A DNA stretch of 64,000 nt from Burkholderiales bacterium RIFCSPLOWO2_12_FULL_65_40 (GCA_001770955.1 MESL01000044.1:1-64000); one strand, 5' to 3'. Positions 43,579-52,441 are shown, numbered from the stretch's first letter. Made by a program: numbers and translations. Notes: generated by a model not told the origin, from the letters alone.

Positions 43579-43908
43579 ATGCGATCTCCCCGCTTCCTTA
43601 TCTGGACCCTCGCCATCGCGGCACCAATGGTTTCGTTTGCCGCCCCCCCGCACAGCCCGGATGCCATGGACCGGCACTCGGCCGCGTCACAGGGTGACCT
43701 CTACGGCCTGGATTTCGAAGCACGCTTCACGCCCTATCGCGACAGGGTCGCAGTACGGGCCGAAGCCCGGATGGCAGCACCCCATTTCAAGAACGAATCC
43801 GCCCCGCCAAGCATGGATACCCCTTCCCGGACCAATCGCGAGGTGGTTCGGACCGAGGCAGCCGCTGCCCAGCGCGCCCGCCAGATTCTTGTTGGTAACC
43901 TGGGCTAG
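43579..43908 (+). CDS. small exported protein in the ECF sigma locus
   Basis: A 109-residue protein from ATG 43579 with a signal peptide (RSPRFLIWTLAIAAPMVSFA, cleaved near residue 21 before APP). The mature part is polar, with a short LYGLDFEARFTPYRDRVAVRAEARM segment and an Ala-rich end (AAAAQRARQIL). No family is recognised. An ECF-type promoter identical in layout to those of the sigma gene and the 45655 gene precedes it, so it is probably part of the same envelope-stress or metal regulon. Confidence 0.65.
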   Translation: MRSPRFLIWTLAIAAPMVSFAAPPHSPDAMDRHSAASQGDLYGLDFEARFTPYRDRVAVRAEARMAAPHFKNESAPPSMDTPSRTNREVVRTEAAAAQRARQILVGNLG

Positions 43909-43984
43909 ACCCACACGGCCGGGACACATGGGCGAGGCGGCCTGTACACAGTAGTCTCATGACCCCTGCTGCGCGCAAAAATAT

Positions 43985-44011
43985 GGAACTTTTGCGCGTC
44001 CCGTTCGTTGA
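43985..44011 (+). promoter_or_regulatory. ECF-type promoter A, autoregulatory, upstream of the sigma gene
   Basis: GGAAC at 43985 and CGTTGA at 44006, 16-nt spacer, within GGAACTTTTGCG...GTTCGTTGA. Predicted transcription start near 44018 is only about 8 nt before ATG 44026. Confidence 0.82.
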
Positions 44012-44025
44012 CACTGGCAAGCACC

Positions 44026-44580
44026 ATGAGATCCTTTCGCCATCTCGATGACGACGACTGCATCGCCCACGCACAGCGGGGCGATCGCGCAGCGTTCTCG
44101 GAGCTGGTGGGGCGCTACCAGGACCGCATCTACCGGTTCCTGGTGCGGCTCACGCGCTCCCAGGACGACGCCCTGGAGCTGACCCAGGAAACTTTCCTCC
44201 ACGCCTATGAGGCGCTGGAACGCTGGCGCCCCGAGGCACGTTTCACGACCTGGCTGTTCCACATCGCACGCAACCAGGCCTTTGACTGGCTGCGGCGCGG
44301 CAAGCGGGTTGAATTCGTGGCGCTGGAGGAGGACGACGAGGCCACCCTGCCCGACCCGGCCCCCGCGCCCGATGCGGCCCTGGAAACCCGGCAGCGCTTT
44401 CACTGCCTGGAGCGGGCGCTGGCGCGCCTGCCCACCGAGCACCGGGAGATCCTGCTGCTGCGGGAGATCGAGGAAATGTCCTATGAGGATATCGCGGCCG
44501 TGCTGGAGATCAGCCTGGGCACCGTGAAATCACGCATCGCCCGGGCACGCACCGGACTGCTGGAAAAAATGCCGCGCTGA
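44026..44580 (+). CDS. ECF RNA polymerase sigma factor (RpoE-like)
   Basis: A 184-residue extracytoplasmic-function sigma factor from ATG 44026 (TTG 44008 lies inside the -10 element, so it is rejected). Region 2 is visible as LVGRYQDRIYRFLVRLTRSQDDALELTQETFLHAYEAL and TWLFHIARNQAFDWLR; region 4 as LPTEHREILLLREIEEMSYEDIAAVLEISLGTVKSRIARAR. The spacing to the zinc-finger anti-sigma gene is 14 nt. The -35/-10 pair just upstream repeats at two other genes of the locus, which supports autoregulation. Confidence 0.92.
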   Translation: MRSFRHLDDDDCIAHAQRGDRAAFSELVGRYQDRIYRFLVRLTRSQDDALELTQETFLHAYEALERWRPEARFTTWLFHIARNQAFDWLRRGKRVEFVALEEDDEATLPDPAPAPDAALETRQRFHCLERALARLPTEHREILLLREIEEMSYEDIAAVLEISLGTVKSRIARARTGLLEKMPR

Positions 44581-44594
44581 CAGGAGGAAATGCC

Positions 44595-45041
44595 ATGACT
44601 TGCCCCGGAACCGAAGAACTTTCCGCCTACGCCGACCACATGCTCACACCGCGCGATCACGCACGGCTCCAGCAGCACCTGCAGGGCTGCCCTGCGTGCC
44701 AGCACCGGCTTGGCGAACTGGCCTCCCTGCAACACGCCCTGCGCGCTCTGCCGTCGCCCACGCTGGGCTTTGACCTCGCCTCCCGCCTGGAAGGCCGCCT
44801 GCGGCCCCGGCCGCAGCGCCCACCGACCCGACGCTGGCTGGGCGACTGGTCTGGCTGGGTACCGGCGGGCCTCGCAGCCAGCATGGCGCTGGCATCGGGT
44901 GTCTGGCTCGGCGGTCTGTTGCTCGGCGGCGCTGGCGCGGCCACCCAGCCGGCAGCCATGGTGCGCGTATTCGACCCGGTGCCACCGGGCGGGCTGTGCG
45001 CCGCCGCCGAACTGTGCCGCCTGACGAAAGGAATGCCATGA
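44595..45041 (+). CDS. zinc-finger anti-sigma factor, membrane-anchored
   Basis: A 148-residue protein with an N-terminal zinc-binding anti-sigma domain: His-x3-Cys-x2-Cys in HLQGCPAC (about residues 28-35), after the EELSAYADHMLTPRDHARL helix. One membrane helix (about 88-112, AGLAASMALASGVWLGGLLLGG) and a short periplasmic tail with two cysteines follow. AGGAGG precedes ATG 44595. It should hold the sigma factor at the membrane until a signal is received. Its stop overlaps the next gene by 4 nt. Confidence 0.88.
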   Translation: MTCPGTEELSAYADHMLTPRDHARLQQHLQGCPACQHRLGELASLQHALRALPSPTLGFDLASRLEGRLRPRPQRPPTRRWLGDWSGWVPAGLAASMALASGVWLGGLLLGGAGAATQPAAMVRVFDPVPPGGLCAAAELCRLTKGMP

Positions 45042-45511
45042 ACCGCCGCCATTGGACCCGCTACCTGCTGATCGTCTCTCTGTCGCTCAATCTGGGGATT
45101 GTCGGCGCCCTGCTCTGGCCACCGTCGAAGCCCCAGCCGGCGGGAAACCCGGCGAGCCCGGCACCCCTGAACCTGCAGGACCACCTCGAACTGAACACCG
45201 AGCAGCGCACACGCTGGCAGGCGCTGGAGCCAGCATTCCTCCAGGAACTGGCGGCCAACTGGCAGGCCATCCGCCAGCACCGGGAAGCCCTGGTCCGGCA
45301 CATCTTCGCCACCACACCCGACCGTGCCGCCATCGACGCGGAGCAGGCCGCGATCGCGCGCCTGCAGGGGGCGCAGCAGCAACGCGTGATCACGCAGCTG
45401 CTGGCAGAGCGTGCCCTGCTGGACGAACGCCAGCGCACGCGCCTGATGGAATTGCTGCTGAACCGCTATGCCCAGGAAACCACGGAGGAAGAACAGTTGC
45501 ACCGCGACTGA
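45038..45511 (+). CDS. periplasmic Spy/CpxP-like metal-resistance domain protein
   Basis: A 157-residue protein with an N-terminal membrane anchor or signal segment (YLLIVSLSLNLGIVGALLW, residues 9-27) and an all-helical periplasmic domain. The pattern LNTEQRTRWQALEPAFLQEL and ERALLDERQRTRLMELLLNR resembles the Metal_resist/Spy-CpxP group (periplasmic heavy-metal sensor or chaperone). The ATG overlaps the anti-sigma stop by 4 nt, so sigma, anti-sigma and this protein are coexpressed; it is the likely sensor or chaperone arm of the system. Confidence 0.82.
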   Translation: MNRRHWTRYLLIVSLSLNLGIVGALLWPPSKPQPAGNPASPAPLNLQDHLELNTEQRTRWQALEPAFLQELAANWQAIRQHREALVRHIFATTPDRAAIDAEQAAIARLQGAQQQRVITQLLAERALLDERQRTRLMELLLNRYAQETTEEEQLHRD

Positions 45512-45568
45512 GGGGGCAATCCTGCAAGCCGCTGCAGGCATGGCGCCCGAGAAAGATGCAATAAAGAT

Positions 45569-45595
45569 GGAACATTTGCGGGGGCGGTTCGTTGA
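45569..45595 (+). promoter_or_regulatory. ECF-type promoter B upstream of the His-rich exported protein
   Basis: GGAAC at 45569 and CGTTGA at 45590, 16-nt spacer, within GGAACATTTGCG...GTTCGTTGA, nearly identical to the sigma gene's own promoter. Leader to ATG 45655 is about 53 nt and carries AAGGAG. Confidence 0.85.
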
Positions 45596-45654
45596 AACCT
45601 ACAAGGCCCCGCAGCAGCGGTGCCCCTGTTTCCATCCACCCTCAAGGAGTTTCC

Positions 45655-46134
45655 ATGAAATCACCCATCGCCCTGATGCTCGCCCTTGCCCTGTCGTCCC
45701 CCCTGGCCGTGCTGGCCGCCAGCGACGCCCACGACCACGGCAAGTCCGCCCCGCACAAGCTCGAACTCAACGCCGGCAAGAAGTGGGGCACCGACGATGC
45801 GCTGCGCAAGGCCATGTCGGGCATCCAGACGTCGGTGACGCAGACCCTGCCCGCCGCCCATGCCGGCAAGGCCTCGGCCGCCGACTACGATGCCTTCGGC
45901 AAGGACGTGACGGCGCAGGTCACCTACATGGTGGAGAACTGCAAGCTCGACCCCCAGGCTGACGCCCAGCTCCACATCATCGTGGCCGACCTCATGGCCG
46001 GCGTCGAAGCGGCCCAGGGCAAGCACGGCGAGAAGAAACGCGCCTCGGGCGTCGTCAAGGTGGCCCAGGCCGCCAACGCCTACGGAAAGCATTTCGACCA
46101 CGCTGGCTGGAAAGCCATCCAGATGCCCCACTGA
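45655..46134 (+). CDS. small exported protein under the ECF promoter (DnrO-like)
   Basis: A 159-residue protein from ATG 45655 (ribosome-binding site AAGGAG) with a signal peptide (KSPIALMLALALSSPLAVLA, cleaved near residue 21). The mature N-terminus is rich in His/Asp (SDAHDHGKSAPHK), which could bind metal; the rest is helical with YMVENCKLDPQADAQLHIIVADLM. I recall similar proteins annotated as DnrO, without a known function. Its own ECF-type promoter makes it the main target of the adjacent sigma factor, besides the sigma operon itself. Confidence 0.75.
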   Translation: MKSPIALMLALALSSPLAVLAASDAHDHGKSAPHKLELNAGKKWGTDDALRKAMSGIQTSVTQTLPAAHAGKASAADYDAFGKDVTAQVTYMVENCKLDPQADAQLHIIVADLMAGVEAAQGKHGEKKRASGVVKVAQAANAYGKHFDHAGWKAIQMPH

Positions 46135-46164
46135 ACGCCAGCAAGGCGGTGTCGTGCACGCTTT

Positions 46165-48855
46165 TTACAGCGTGTGCGACACCATCTTGAACTCGGGGTC
46201 GTCGGCAAAAGGCTTGATCGAGAACCCCAGATTGCGCATCAGCTTGAGCATGTCGGGGTTGTTCGCCAGCACCAGCCCTTCGATGTCGGAGAGGCCCTTC
46301 TCGCGGGCGACATCCATGATGCTCAGCATCAACCGGGAGCCCAGGCCCTTGCCGGCGAAATCGTCGGCCACCACCAGCGCAAACTCGCAACTTGTGTGGT
46401 CTGGGTTGGTGATGTAGCGCGACACACCGACGATGCGCTCGGTTTCGGTGATCTCCCCATCGGGCCCCGCCTTGCGCTCCTTGAAGACGGCCACGAGCGC
46501 CATTTCGCGGTCGTAGTCGATCAGCGTGAAACGCGCCAGCATCATCGGAGGCAGCTGTGCCATCGACGAAATGAAGCGGAAATAACGGCTTTCCGGAGAC
46601 AGGCTCTGCACCAGGGCCTGCAACATCTGCGCATCGTCCGGCCGGATCGGGCGCACGGTGTATTCGCCACCTCCGCGCAAGGGCCAGACCTGCTCGAATC
46701 GAGCGGGGTACGGCAGGATGGCCAGGTGGCCATAGTGGTTGGCGCTGCCGCTGGTGGCCTGGGGGGCATGGTCGATGACGATGCGCGCATCGACGGCCAC
46801 AGCCCCCGACGCATCGACGATCAGGGGGTTGATGTCCATTTCGCGCAGCTGGGGCAGCTCGCAGACCATTTCCGACACGCGCAGCAGCACCTGCTCCAGG
46901 GCCTCCATGTTCACGGCGCTGGCGCCGCGCCATTCACCCAATGTTTCGGCCACCCGCGAACGCTCGATGAGGCGCCGTGCCAGAAACTGGTTCAGCGGCG
47001 GCAGTTCCATCGCACGGTCGTTGATCAGCTCGATCATCGTGCCGCCAGCGCCGAAGGCAATCACCGGGCCGAACGGATCGTCGGTCACCAGCCCGATGCA
47101 GACCTCGCGGCCGCGCCGGGCGCCGGCCATGTTCTGCACGGTTACACCGTTGATGCGGGCACCCGGCTGCAGGCGCGCCACGCGCTCGACCATGTTGGTG
47201 TAGGTGTCGCGCGCACTGGCGCCGTCCATGATGTTCAACGCCACGCCCTGCACATCCGACTTGTGGCTGATGTCCGGCGAGTCGATCTTGAGCGCCACCG
47301 GAAAGCCCAGTTGTGTGGCAATCATCATGGCCTCATGGGCACTGCGCGCGAGGATGGTCTTGGTGACGGGAATGTGGAAGGCCGCGAGCAGGGTCTTGGA
47401 CTCCATCTCGGTCAGCACCTTGCGGCGCTCGGCGAGCACGCTCTCGATGACCAGGCGCGCACCTTCAATATCAGGCTTGGCCAGCGCCGACAGGGGCGGC
47501 GGCGTCTGCTGAAGGAGCTGCTGGTTCTGGTGGAACGAGGCGATGTTGCCGAAGGCGCCGACGGCTGCCTCGGGCGTGCGAAAGCTCGGAATCTGCGCTT
47601 CCAGCAGAATGCCGCGCGCCGGAACCACCGTGGCGTCGCCCATCCAGCACGCCAGCAGCGGCTTGGTCATCTGGCGCTTGACCTCGGCCAGCGCGCGCGC
47701 CACCTCCGCGGTATCCACGCCCGACTTGGGTGAATGGATGGCCAGAACGCCATCAATCTGGCGGTCCTTGGAGGCGGCCTCGACGGCCAGCCGGTAATGC
47801 TCGGGAGACGCGTCCTCTGACAAATCGATCAGGTCCGCCAGCGACGCCAATGGCGGCAGCTGCGGCTTGAGGGCTTTGACCGACTCCTGCGAGAGCTTGC
47901 CGAGATCCAGGAAAATTTCATTGACCCAGTCCGCCGCCAGCACGCCCGGCCCCCCGCCATTGGTCACGATGGCCAGCCTGCGGCCCACCGGGCGGTAGCG
48001 GGATGCCAGGCACTTGGCGGCCGAGAACAAGGCCACAAAGGAGCGCACGCGCACCGCGCCCGCGCGCCGCAGGGCGGCGTCGAACACATCGTCGCTGCCG
48101 ACGATGGTGCCGCTGTGCGTTTGAGCCGCCTCGTTGCCTGCAGGCTTGCGCCCTGCCTTGAGCACGACCACCGGCTTGGCGTTGGCGGCCGAGCGCAGCG
48201 CGCTCATGAAAGTGCGCGCACTCGAAATGCCTTCCAGGTACACCACGATGCTGTGGGTCTGCGGGTCGTTGGCGAGGAAATCCAGCACCTGCGCAATGTC
48301 CACCGCTGTATTGGGCCCGAGCGACACCACGGAGGAAAAACCCACGGCATTGTTGCGTGCCCAGTCCAGAATGGACGCCGTGAGCGCCCCCGACTGCGAG
48401 ACCAGTGCCAGCGAGCCCGGTCGGGCCAGCGGACCTGCGGCACTCGCATTGAGCTGCAGCGCCGGGCGCTGGATGCCCAGGCAGTTGGGGCCAAGCAGAT
48501 GAACCCCTTCGCGCTGAGCGATCTTCTTCAGATCGGCGGCCAGTTCCGGTCCGATCCCGCTTGAAATCACCAGCACGGCACGGCAGGCCATGCGCCCGGC
48601 CACTTCCAGGGCAGACGCCACATCGTCGGGCGGCAATGCAATGACCGCCAGATCGGCGCGCGTCTGTGCCAGGTCGGCCAGGGTGCCGGTGGTATGGATA
48701 TCGAGAAAAACCAGACGGCCGGTGTAGCGCTGCGCCCGCAGGGCTTCATGGACGGCTCTGGCGTGGGGCGTCAGGCTGGCTTCGTCTTCCTGGCGACCGG
48801 CAAAGACGACGATGGTCTCGGGGGCGAAAAGGGGGGTGAGGTAATGCTTATCCAT
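46165..48855 (-). CDS. Pat/YfiQ-type protein lysine acetyltransferase (ADP-forming acyl-CoA synthetase-like plus GNAT)
   Basis: An 896-residue two-domain protein from ATG 48855. The N-terminal two-thirds is an NDP-forming acyl-CoA synthetase-like region: CoA-binding segment, SQSGALTASILDWA, and an ATP-grasp-like part (GFPVALKIDSPDISHKSDVQGV). The C-terminal part (about 730-890) is a GNAT acetyltransferase with RPIRPDDAQMLQALVQ and DDFAGKGLGSRLM. This layout matches Pat/YfiQ, which acetylates acetyl-CoA synthetase and other lysines. The lone gene lies between the ECF locus and tRNA-Pro. Confidence 0.9.
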   Translation of the reverse strand: MDKHYLTPLFAPETIVVFAGRQEDEASLTPHARAVHEALRAQRYTGRLVFLDIHTTGTLADLAQTRADLAVIALPPDDVASALEVAGRMACRAVLVISSGIGPELAADLKKIAQREGVHLLGPNCLGIQRPALQLNASAAGPLARPGSLALVSQSGALTASILDWARNNAVGFSSVVSLGPNTAVDIAQVLDFLANDPQTHSIVVYLEGISSARTFMSALRSAANAKPVVVLKAGRKPAGNEAAQTHSGTIVGSDDVFDAALRRAGAVRVRSFVALFSAAKCLASRYRPVGRRLAIVTNGGGPGVLAADWVNEIFLDLGKLSQESVKALKPQLPPLASLADLIDLSEDASPEHYRLAVEAASKDRQIDGVLAIHSPKSGVDTAEVARALAEVKRQMTKPLLACWMGDATVVPARGILLEAQIPSFRTPEAAVGAFGNIASFHQNQQLLQQTPPPLSALAKPDIEGARLVIESVLAERRKVLTEMESKTLLAAFHIPVTKTILARSAHEAMMIATQLGFPVALKIDSPDISHKSDVQGVALNIMDGASARDTYTNMVERVARLQPGARINGVTVQNMAGARRGREVCIGLVTDDPFGPVIAFGAGGTMIELINDRAMELPPLNQFLARRLIERSRVAETLGEWRGASAVNMEALEQVLLRVSEMVCELPQLREMDINPLIVDASGAVAVDARIVIDHAPQATSGSANHYGHLAILPYPARFEQVWPLRGGGEYTVRPIRPDDAQMLQALVQSLSPESRYFRFISSMAQLPPMMLARFTLIDYDREMALVAVFKERKAGPDGEITETERIVGVSRYITNPDHTSCEFALVVADDFAGKGLGSRLMLSIMDVAREKGLSDIEGLVLANNPDMLKLMRNLGFSIKPFADDPEFKMVSHTL

Positions 48856-48985
48856 GGTCAGCTCCAACAAAACCTTGCACCACCGGCAGGGCCCAGGCCG
48901 AGTGGATTGGCCCCATGCAGCAGGGGCTCAAAAATGAAAACGGGTTACAGCATCGCTACTGTAACCCGTGGACATGTCGAAAAAA

Positions 48986-49062
48986 TGGTCGGTGTGAAAG
49001 GATTCGAACCTTCGACCCCTTGCACCCCATGCAAGTGCGCTACCAGGCTGCGCCACACACCG
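48986..49062 (-). tRNA. tRNA-Pro (anticodon GGG)
   Basis: The minus strand folds as a cloverleaf: acceptor CGGTGTG/CACACCG, D-arm GCGCAGCCTGGTAGCGC, anticodon stem CTTGC/GCAAG with loop ATGGGGT giving anticodon GGG, and T-arm GAAGG-TTCGAAT-CCTTT (one mismatch). The 3' CCA is encoded. It lies next to the merR-ihfA-pheT cluster. Confidence 0.95.
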
Positions 49063-49088
49063 ACAAGACCGCAATTATATACTGAATC

Positions 49089-49505
49089 TCAGGCATCCAA
49101 AGAGAGCAACGCACGAATTTCCAACAATTCCTGCTTCACGGTGCCCAGGCTGTGCACCGGCGTCTGCGGCAGCTCGCCTGCCACGGCGTCGGTGTCACTG
49201 ATGGAGAGTGATGGGGAGGCATCGGCATCCCCCGCTTCGCGCACGCCATGCAGGATTTCCTGCAGCTTGTTGCGCGCACCGCTGATCGTGAAACCCTGGT
49301 CGTACAGCAGATCGCGGATGCGGCGGATCATGAGCACTTCATGGTGCTGGTAATAGCGCCGGTTGCCGCGCCGCTTCATGGGGCGCAACTGGGTGAACTC
49401 TTGCTCCCAATAGCGCAGCACATGGGGCTTGACGCCGCACAGCTCGGCGACCTCACCAATTGTGAAATAGCGCTTGGCCGGGATGGAGGGAAGCAGCGTA
49501 CCCAT
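49089..49505 (-). CDS. MerR family transcriptional regulator next to ihfA
   Basis: A 138-residue regulator with the MerR winged helix near the N-terminus (RYFTIGEVAELCGVKPHVLRYWEQEF, then RRGNRRYYQHHEVLMIRRI). A short helix (GFTISGARNKLQEIL) and an acidic, low-complexity C-terminus follow; no metal-binding cysteines are seen. This MerR-like protein downstream of ihfA is conserved in proteobacteria, without a known effector. It is separated from ihfA by about 120 nt with no clear terminator. Confidence 0.9.
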   Translation of the reverse strand: MGTLLPSIPAKRYFTIGEVAELCGVKPHVLRYWEQEFTQLRPMKRRGNRRYYQHHEVLMIRRIRDLLYDQGFTISGARNKLQEILHGVREAGDADASPSLSISDTDAVAGELPQTPVHSLGTVKQELLEIRALLSLDA

Positions 49506-49624
49506 GGGTTATGGCAGGAACAATGCAGCGGAAAACCTGTGAGGGTACCGCAGGCGCGAACGCAGCGCCAGCCGCATGCGGCAATTGAGCCACACCGGCC
49601 CGGACGCCAGGCGAGCGGTCGCTC

Positions 49625-49981
49625 TCAGGACCCCGTGCCGTTCTGGATCTGCTCCTTGAGCTTGCTGCTGGCGTGGAACGTCACCACGCGGCGCGCGCCG
49701 ATCGGAATCGCCTCACCCGTGCGCGGGTTGCGACCGGGGCGCGGCGCCTTGGTGCGGATCTGGAAATTTCCAAAACCCGAGAGCTTGACGTCTTCGCCAT
49801 CGACCAGGCTTTTCGCGATCAGGTCGAAAAATGCATCGATCATGTCCTTGGACTCTCGCTTGTTCAGGCCGATGTGCTCGAACAGCAGATCCGCCAGCTG
49901 CGCCTTGGTCAGGGCCGGGGTTTCCAGGCTCTCTACGGCAAATTCGATCACGTCATTGCTCCGATCCTGCATGGCAGTCAT
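49625..49981 (-). CDS. ihfA: integration host factor subunit alpha
   Basis: IHF-alpha, the sequence-specific DNA-bending protein partner of IHF-beta. The 118-residue protein carries LTKAQLADLLFEHIGLNKRESKDMIDAFFDLI, VKLSGFGNFQIRTKAPRPGRNPRTGEAIPI (the DNA-intercalating proline arm) and ARRVVTFHASSKLK. An N-terminal extension of about 20 residues precedes the usual start. ATG 49981 overlaps the pheT stop by 4 nt, keeping the standard pheT-ihfA order. Confidence 0.95.
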   Translation of the reverse strand: MTAMQDRSNDVIEFAVESLETPALTKAQLADLLFEHIGLNKRESKDMIDAFFDLIAKSLVDGEDVKLSGFGNFQIRTKAPRPGRNPRTGEAIPIGARRVVTFHASSKLKEQIQNGTGS

Positions 49982-52416
49982 ACGCGCAGCTTCGCGCCCG
50001 TTTGCTCCGCCAGCCGTGCCAGCACGGACTGCACGGCAGCGTCGATTTCGGCGTCGGTCAGCGTGGCCTCGCCGCCCAGGGTCAGGCGCACGGCCAGGCT
50101 CTTCTCGCCCAGGGCCAGGCCACCGGTGACGCTGCCGTCCTTGGCCACCTTGGGCCGGTACACGTCGAACAGCACGGCACCGCGCAGCAGCGTGGCCGGC
50201 AGAGCCGCGTGGATGGCGTCCATGATGTCCGCGTGCGTGACCTTCTCGGCCACCACCACGGCCAGGTCGCGCTCGACGGCCTGGTGCTTGTGCACGGGCG
50301 CGAAACGCGGCACCGCGCGGCGCAGCACGGCGTCGAGCTCCAGCTCGAACAGCACGGGCACCTGGGGCAGCTCCCACGACTGGCGCCACTGCGGGTGCAG
50401 TTCCCCCACAAAACCAATGGCGCGGCCGTCCAGCAGCACGCGCGCGCAGCGGCCCGGGTGCATGGCCGGGTGGCTGGCGGGCTCGAAGCTGGGCTGCAGC
50501 GGCGCCAGCAGCGCCTCGACATCGCCCTTGACGTCGTAGAAGTCGATGGCCTGTTCCTTGCGGCCCCACTGGAGCATGTCGGTGCTGCCACAGGCCAGGC
50601 CCGCCACACGCATGGGCTGGTGGAAGCCTTCGACAGTGGTGTCGGTATTCTGCACGGAGGCGTCGCGCAAGAACACGCGGCCCACTTCGAACAGGCGCAC
50701 GCGCTCGGCGCGGCGGTCCAGGTTGAACTTCAGCACCTGCAGCAGCGAACCGAGCAGCGACGAGCGCATCACGCTCATCTGGCTGGCAATCGGGTTGAGC
50801 AGCTTGATCGGGTGGGCGTTGCCAGCCAGCTCACGCTCCCACTGCTCTTCGACAAAGCTGAAGTTGATGGTTTCCTGGTAGCCCAGGCCCGCGAGCTGGC
50901 GGCGCACCGCGAACGGGCTGCGCTGGTTTTCCAGCGGCAGCTTGGGCGTGATGGGCGCCAGCGGCGGCGTGGTGGGCAGGTTGTTGTAACCCACCATGCG
51001 CGCCACTTCCTCGATCAGGTCTTCCTCGATGGCGAGGTCGAAGCGGTACGAGGGCGGCGCCACGGTGACCGTGCCCTCGCCCAGCGTGACCGGCAGGCCC
51101 AGGCCCTGCAAGGCATCGGCACATTGCGCCTGCGTCAGCGGCATGCCGATGACCTTGACCGCACGCGCCACGCGCAGCGTGACGCTCTGGGGCTGGGGCA
51201 TGGCCACCTGCTGGTCCACCACCGGACCGCAGGCGGTCTCGGGCGTGCCGCAGATCTCGATGATGAGCCGGGTGATGCGCTCGATGTGCTCCACGGTGAG
51301 CTGCGGGTCCACACCGCGCTCGAAGCGGTGGCCGGCATCGGTGGAGAAGTTGTAGCGGCGCGAGCGGCCGGCAATGGCCTTGGGCCACCAGAACGCGGCC
51401 TCGACGTAGATGTGGCGCGTGCCATCGGACACGGCGGTCGCGTCGCCGCCCATGATGCCGGCGAGCGACTCGACCTGCTGGTCGTCGGCGATCACGCCGA
51501 CCTTCTCGTCCACTTCGACGGTGTTGCCGTTGAGCAGCTTGAGCTGTTCACCCGCCTTGCCCCAGCGGACATCCAGGCCGCCGTGGATCTTGTCGAGGTC
51601 GAAGATGTGCGAGGGGCGGCCCAGCTCGAACATCACGTAATTGGAGATGTCCACCAGCGGCGCCACGCTGCGCTGGCCGCAGCGCGCCAGGCGGTCGACC
51701 ATCCACTGCGGGGTCTTGGCCTGCGTGTTGACGTTGCGCACGATGCGGCCGGAAAAGCGCCCGCACAGGTCGGGGGCGCTGACCTTGACGGGCAGCTTGT
51801 CGCCCAGCGCCACGGGCACGGCGGGGAACGCGGGCGTCTTCAGGGGCGCGCCGGTCAGGGCCGCCACCTCGCGCGCCACACCATAGACGCTCAGGCAGTG
51901 CGCCAGGTTGGGCGTGAGCTTGAGCGTGAACAGGGTGTCGTCCAGATTCAGGTACTGGCGGATGTCCTGGCCCAGCGGCGCGTCCAGTGGCAGCTCCAGC
52001 AGGCCGCCGTGGTCTTCGGAAAGCTTGAGTTCGCGCGCCGAGCACAGCATGCCCTGGCTCTCCACGCCGCGCAGTTTGCCGACCTTGATGAGGAAGGGCT
52101 TGCCGTCCTCGCCGGGCGGCAGCTCGGCGCCCACCATGGCGCAGGGAACGCGGATGCCCACGCGCGCATTCGGCGCGCCGCAGACGATGTTCAGCAGCTC
52201 GCCCTGGCCCACGTCCACCTGGCACACGCGCAGGCGGTCGGCGTTGGGGTGTTGCTGCGCGTCCTTGATCTCGCCCACGACAATTTTCGTGAACGGCGGC
52301 GCCACAGGCTGCAGCTCTTCAACCTCCAGCCCTGCCATGGTCAGGGTATCGGCCAGTTCTTGTGTGGAAAGCGGCGGGTTGCAGAACTCGCGCAACCAGG
52401 ATTCAGGAAATTGCAT
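49978..52416 (-). CDS. pheT: phenylalanyl-tRNA synthetase beta subunit
   Basis: PheT pairs with PheS (alpha2-beta2) to charge tRNA-Phe; the beta subunit holds the tRNA-binding and editing domains. The 812-residue protein begins MQFPESWLREF, has the N-terminal tRNA-binding (EMAP-like) domain with VGEIKDAQQHPNADRLRVCQVDVG, a B3/B4 editing module and B5 region, and a C-terminal ferredoxin-fold anticodon-binding domain (FAPVHKHQAVERDLAVVV). Length is normal. pheS lies 121 nt upstream, with a repeat copy between, and ihfA overlaps downstream. Confidence 0.96.
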   Translation of the reverse strand: MQFPESWLREFCNPPLSTQELADTLTMAGLEVEELQPVAPPFTKIVVGEIKDAQQHPNADRLRVCQVDVGQGELLNIVCGAPNARVGIRVPCAMVGAELPPGEDGKPFLIKVGKLRGVESQGMLCSARELKLSEDHGGLLELPLDAPLGQDIRQYLNLDDTLFTLKLTPNLAHCLSVYGVAREVAALTGAPLKTPAFPAVPVALGDKLPVKVSAPDLCGRFSGRIVRNVNTQAKTPQWMVDRLARCGQRSVAPLVDISNYVMFELGRPSHIFDLDKIHGGLDVRWGKAGEQLKLLNGNTVEVDEKVGVIADDQQVESLAGIMGGDATAVSDGTRHIYVEAAFWWPKAIAGRSRRYNFSTDAGHRFERGVDPQLTVEHIERITRLIIEICGTPETACGPVVDQQVAMPQPQSVTLRVARAVKVIGMPLTQAQCADALQGLGLPVTLGEGTVTVAPPSYRFDLAIEEDLIEEVARMVGYNNLPTTPPLAPITPKLPLENQRSPFAVRRQLAGLGYQETINFSFVEEQWERELAGNAHPIKLLNPIASQMSVMRSSLLGSLLQVLKFNLDRRAERVRLFEVGRVFLRDASVQNTDTTVEGFHQPMRVAGLACGSTDMLQWGRKEQAIDFYDVKGDVEALLAPLQPSFEPASHPAMHPGRCARVLLDGRAIGFVGELHPQWRQSWELPQVPVLFELELDAVLRRAVPRFAPVHKHQAVERDLAVVVAEKVTHADIMDAIHAALPATLLRGAVLFDVYRPKVAKDGSVTGGLALGEKSLAVRLTLGGEATLTDAEIDAAVQSVLARLAEQTGAKLRV

Positions 52417-52441
52417 AGTCAGACTTCTTTGGCGTGCTCTT

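Noticed and set aside
44008-44025. Upstream TTG start for the ECF sigma gene
   Set aside because: It lies within the -10 element of the predicted promoter, so it would not be transcribed.
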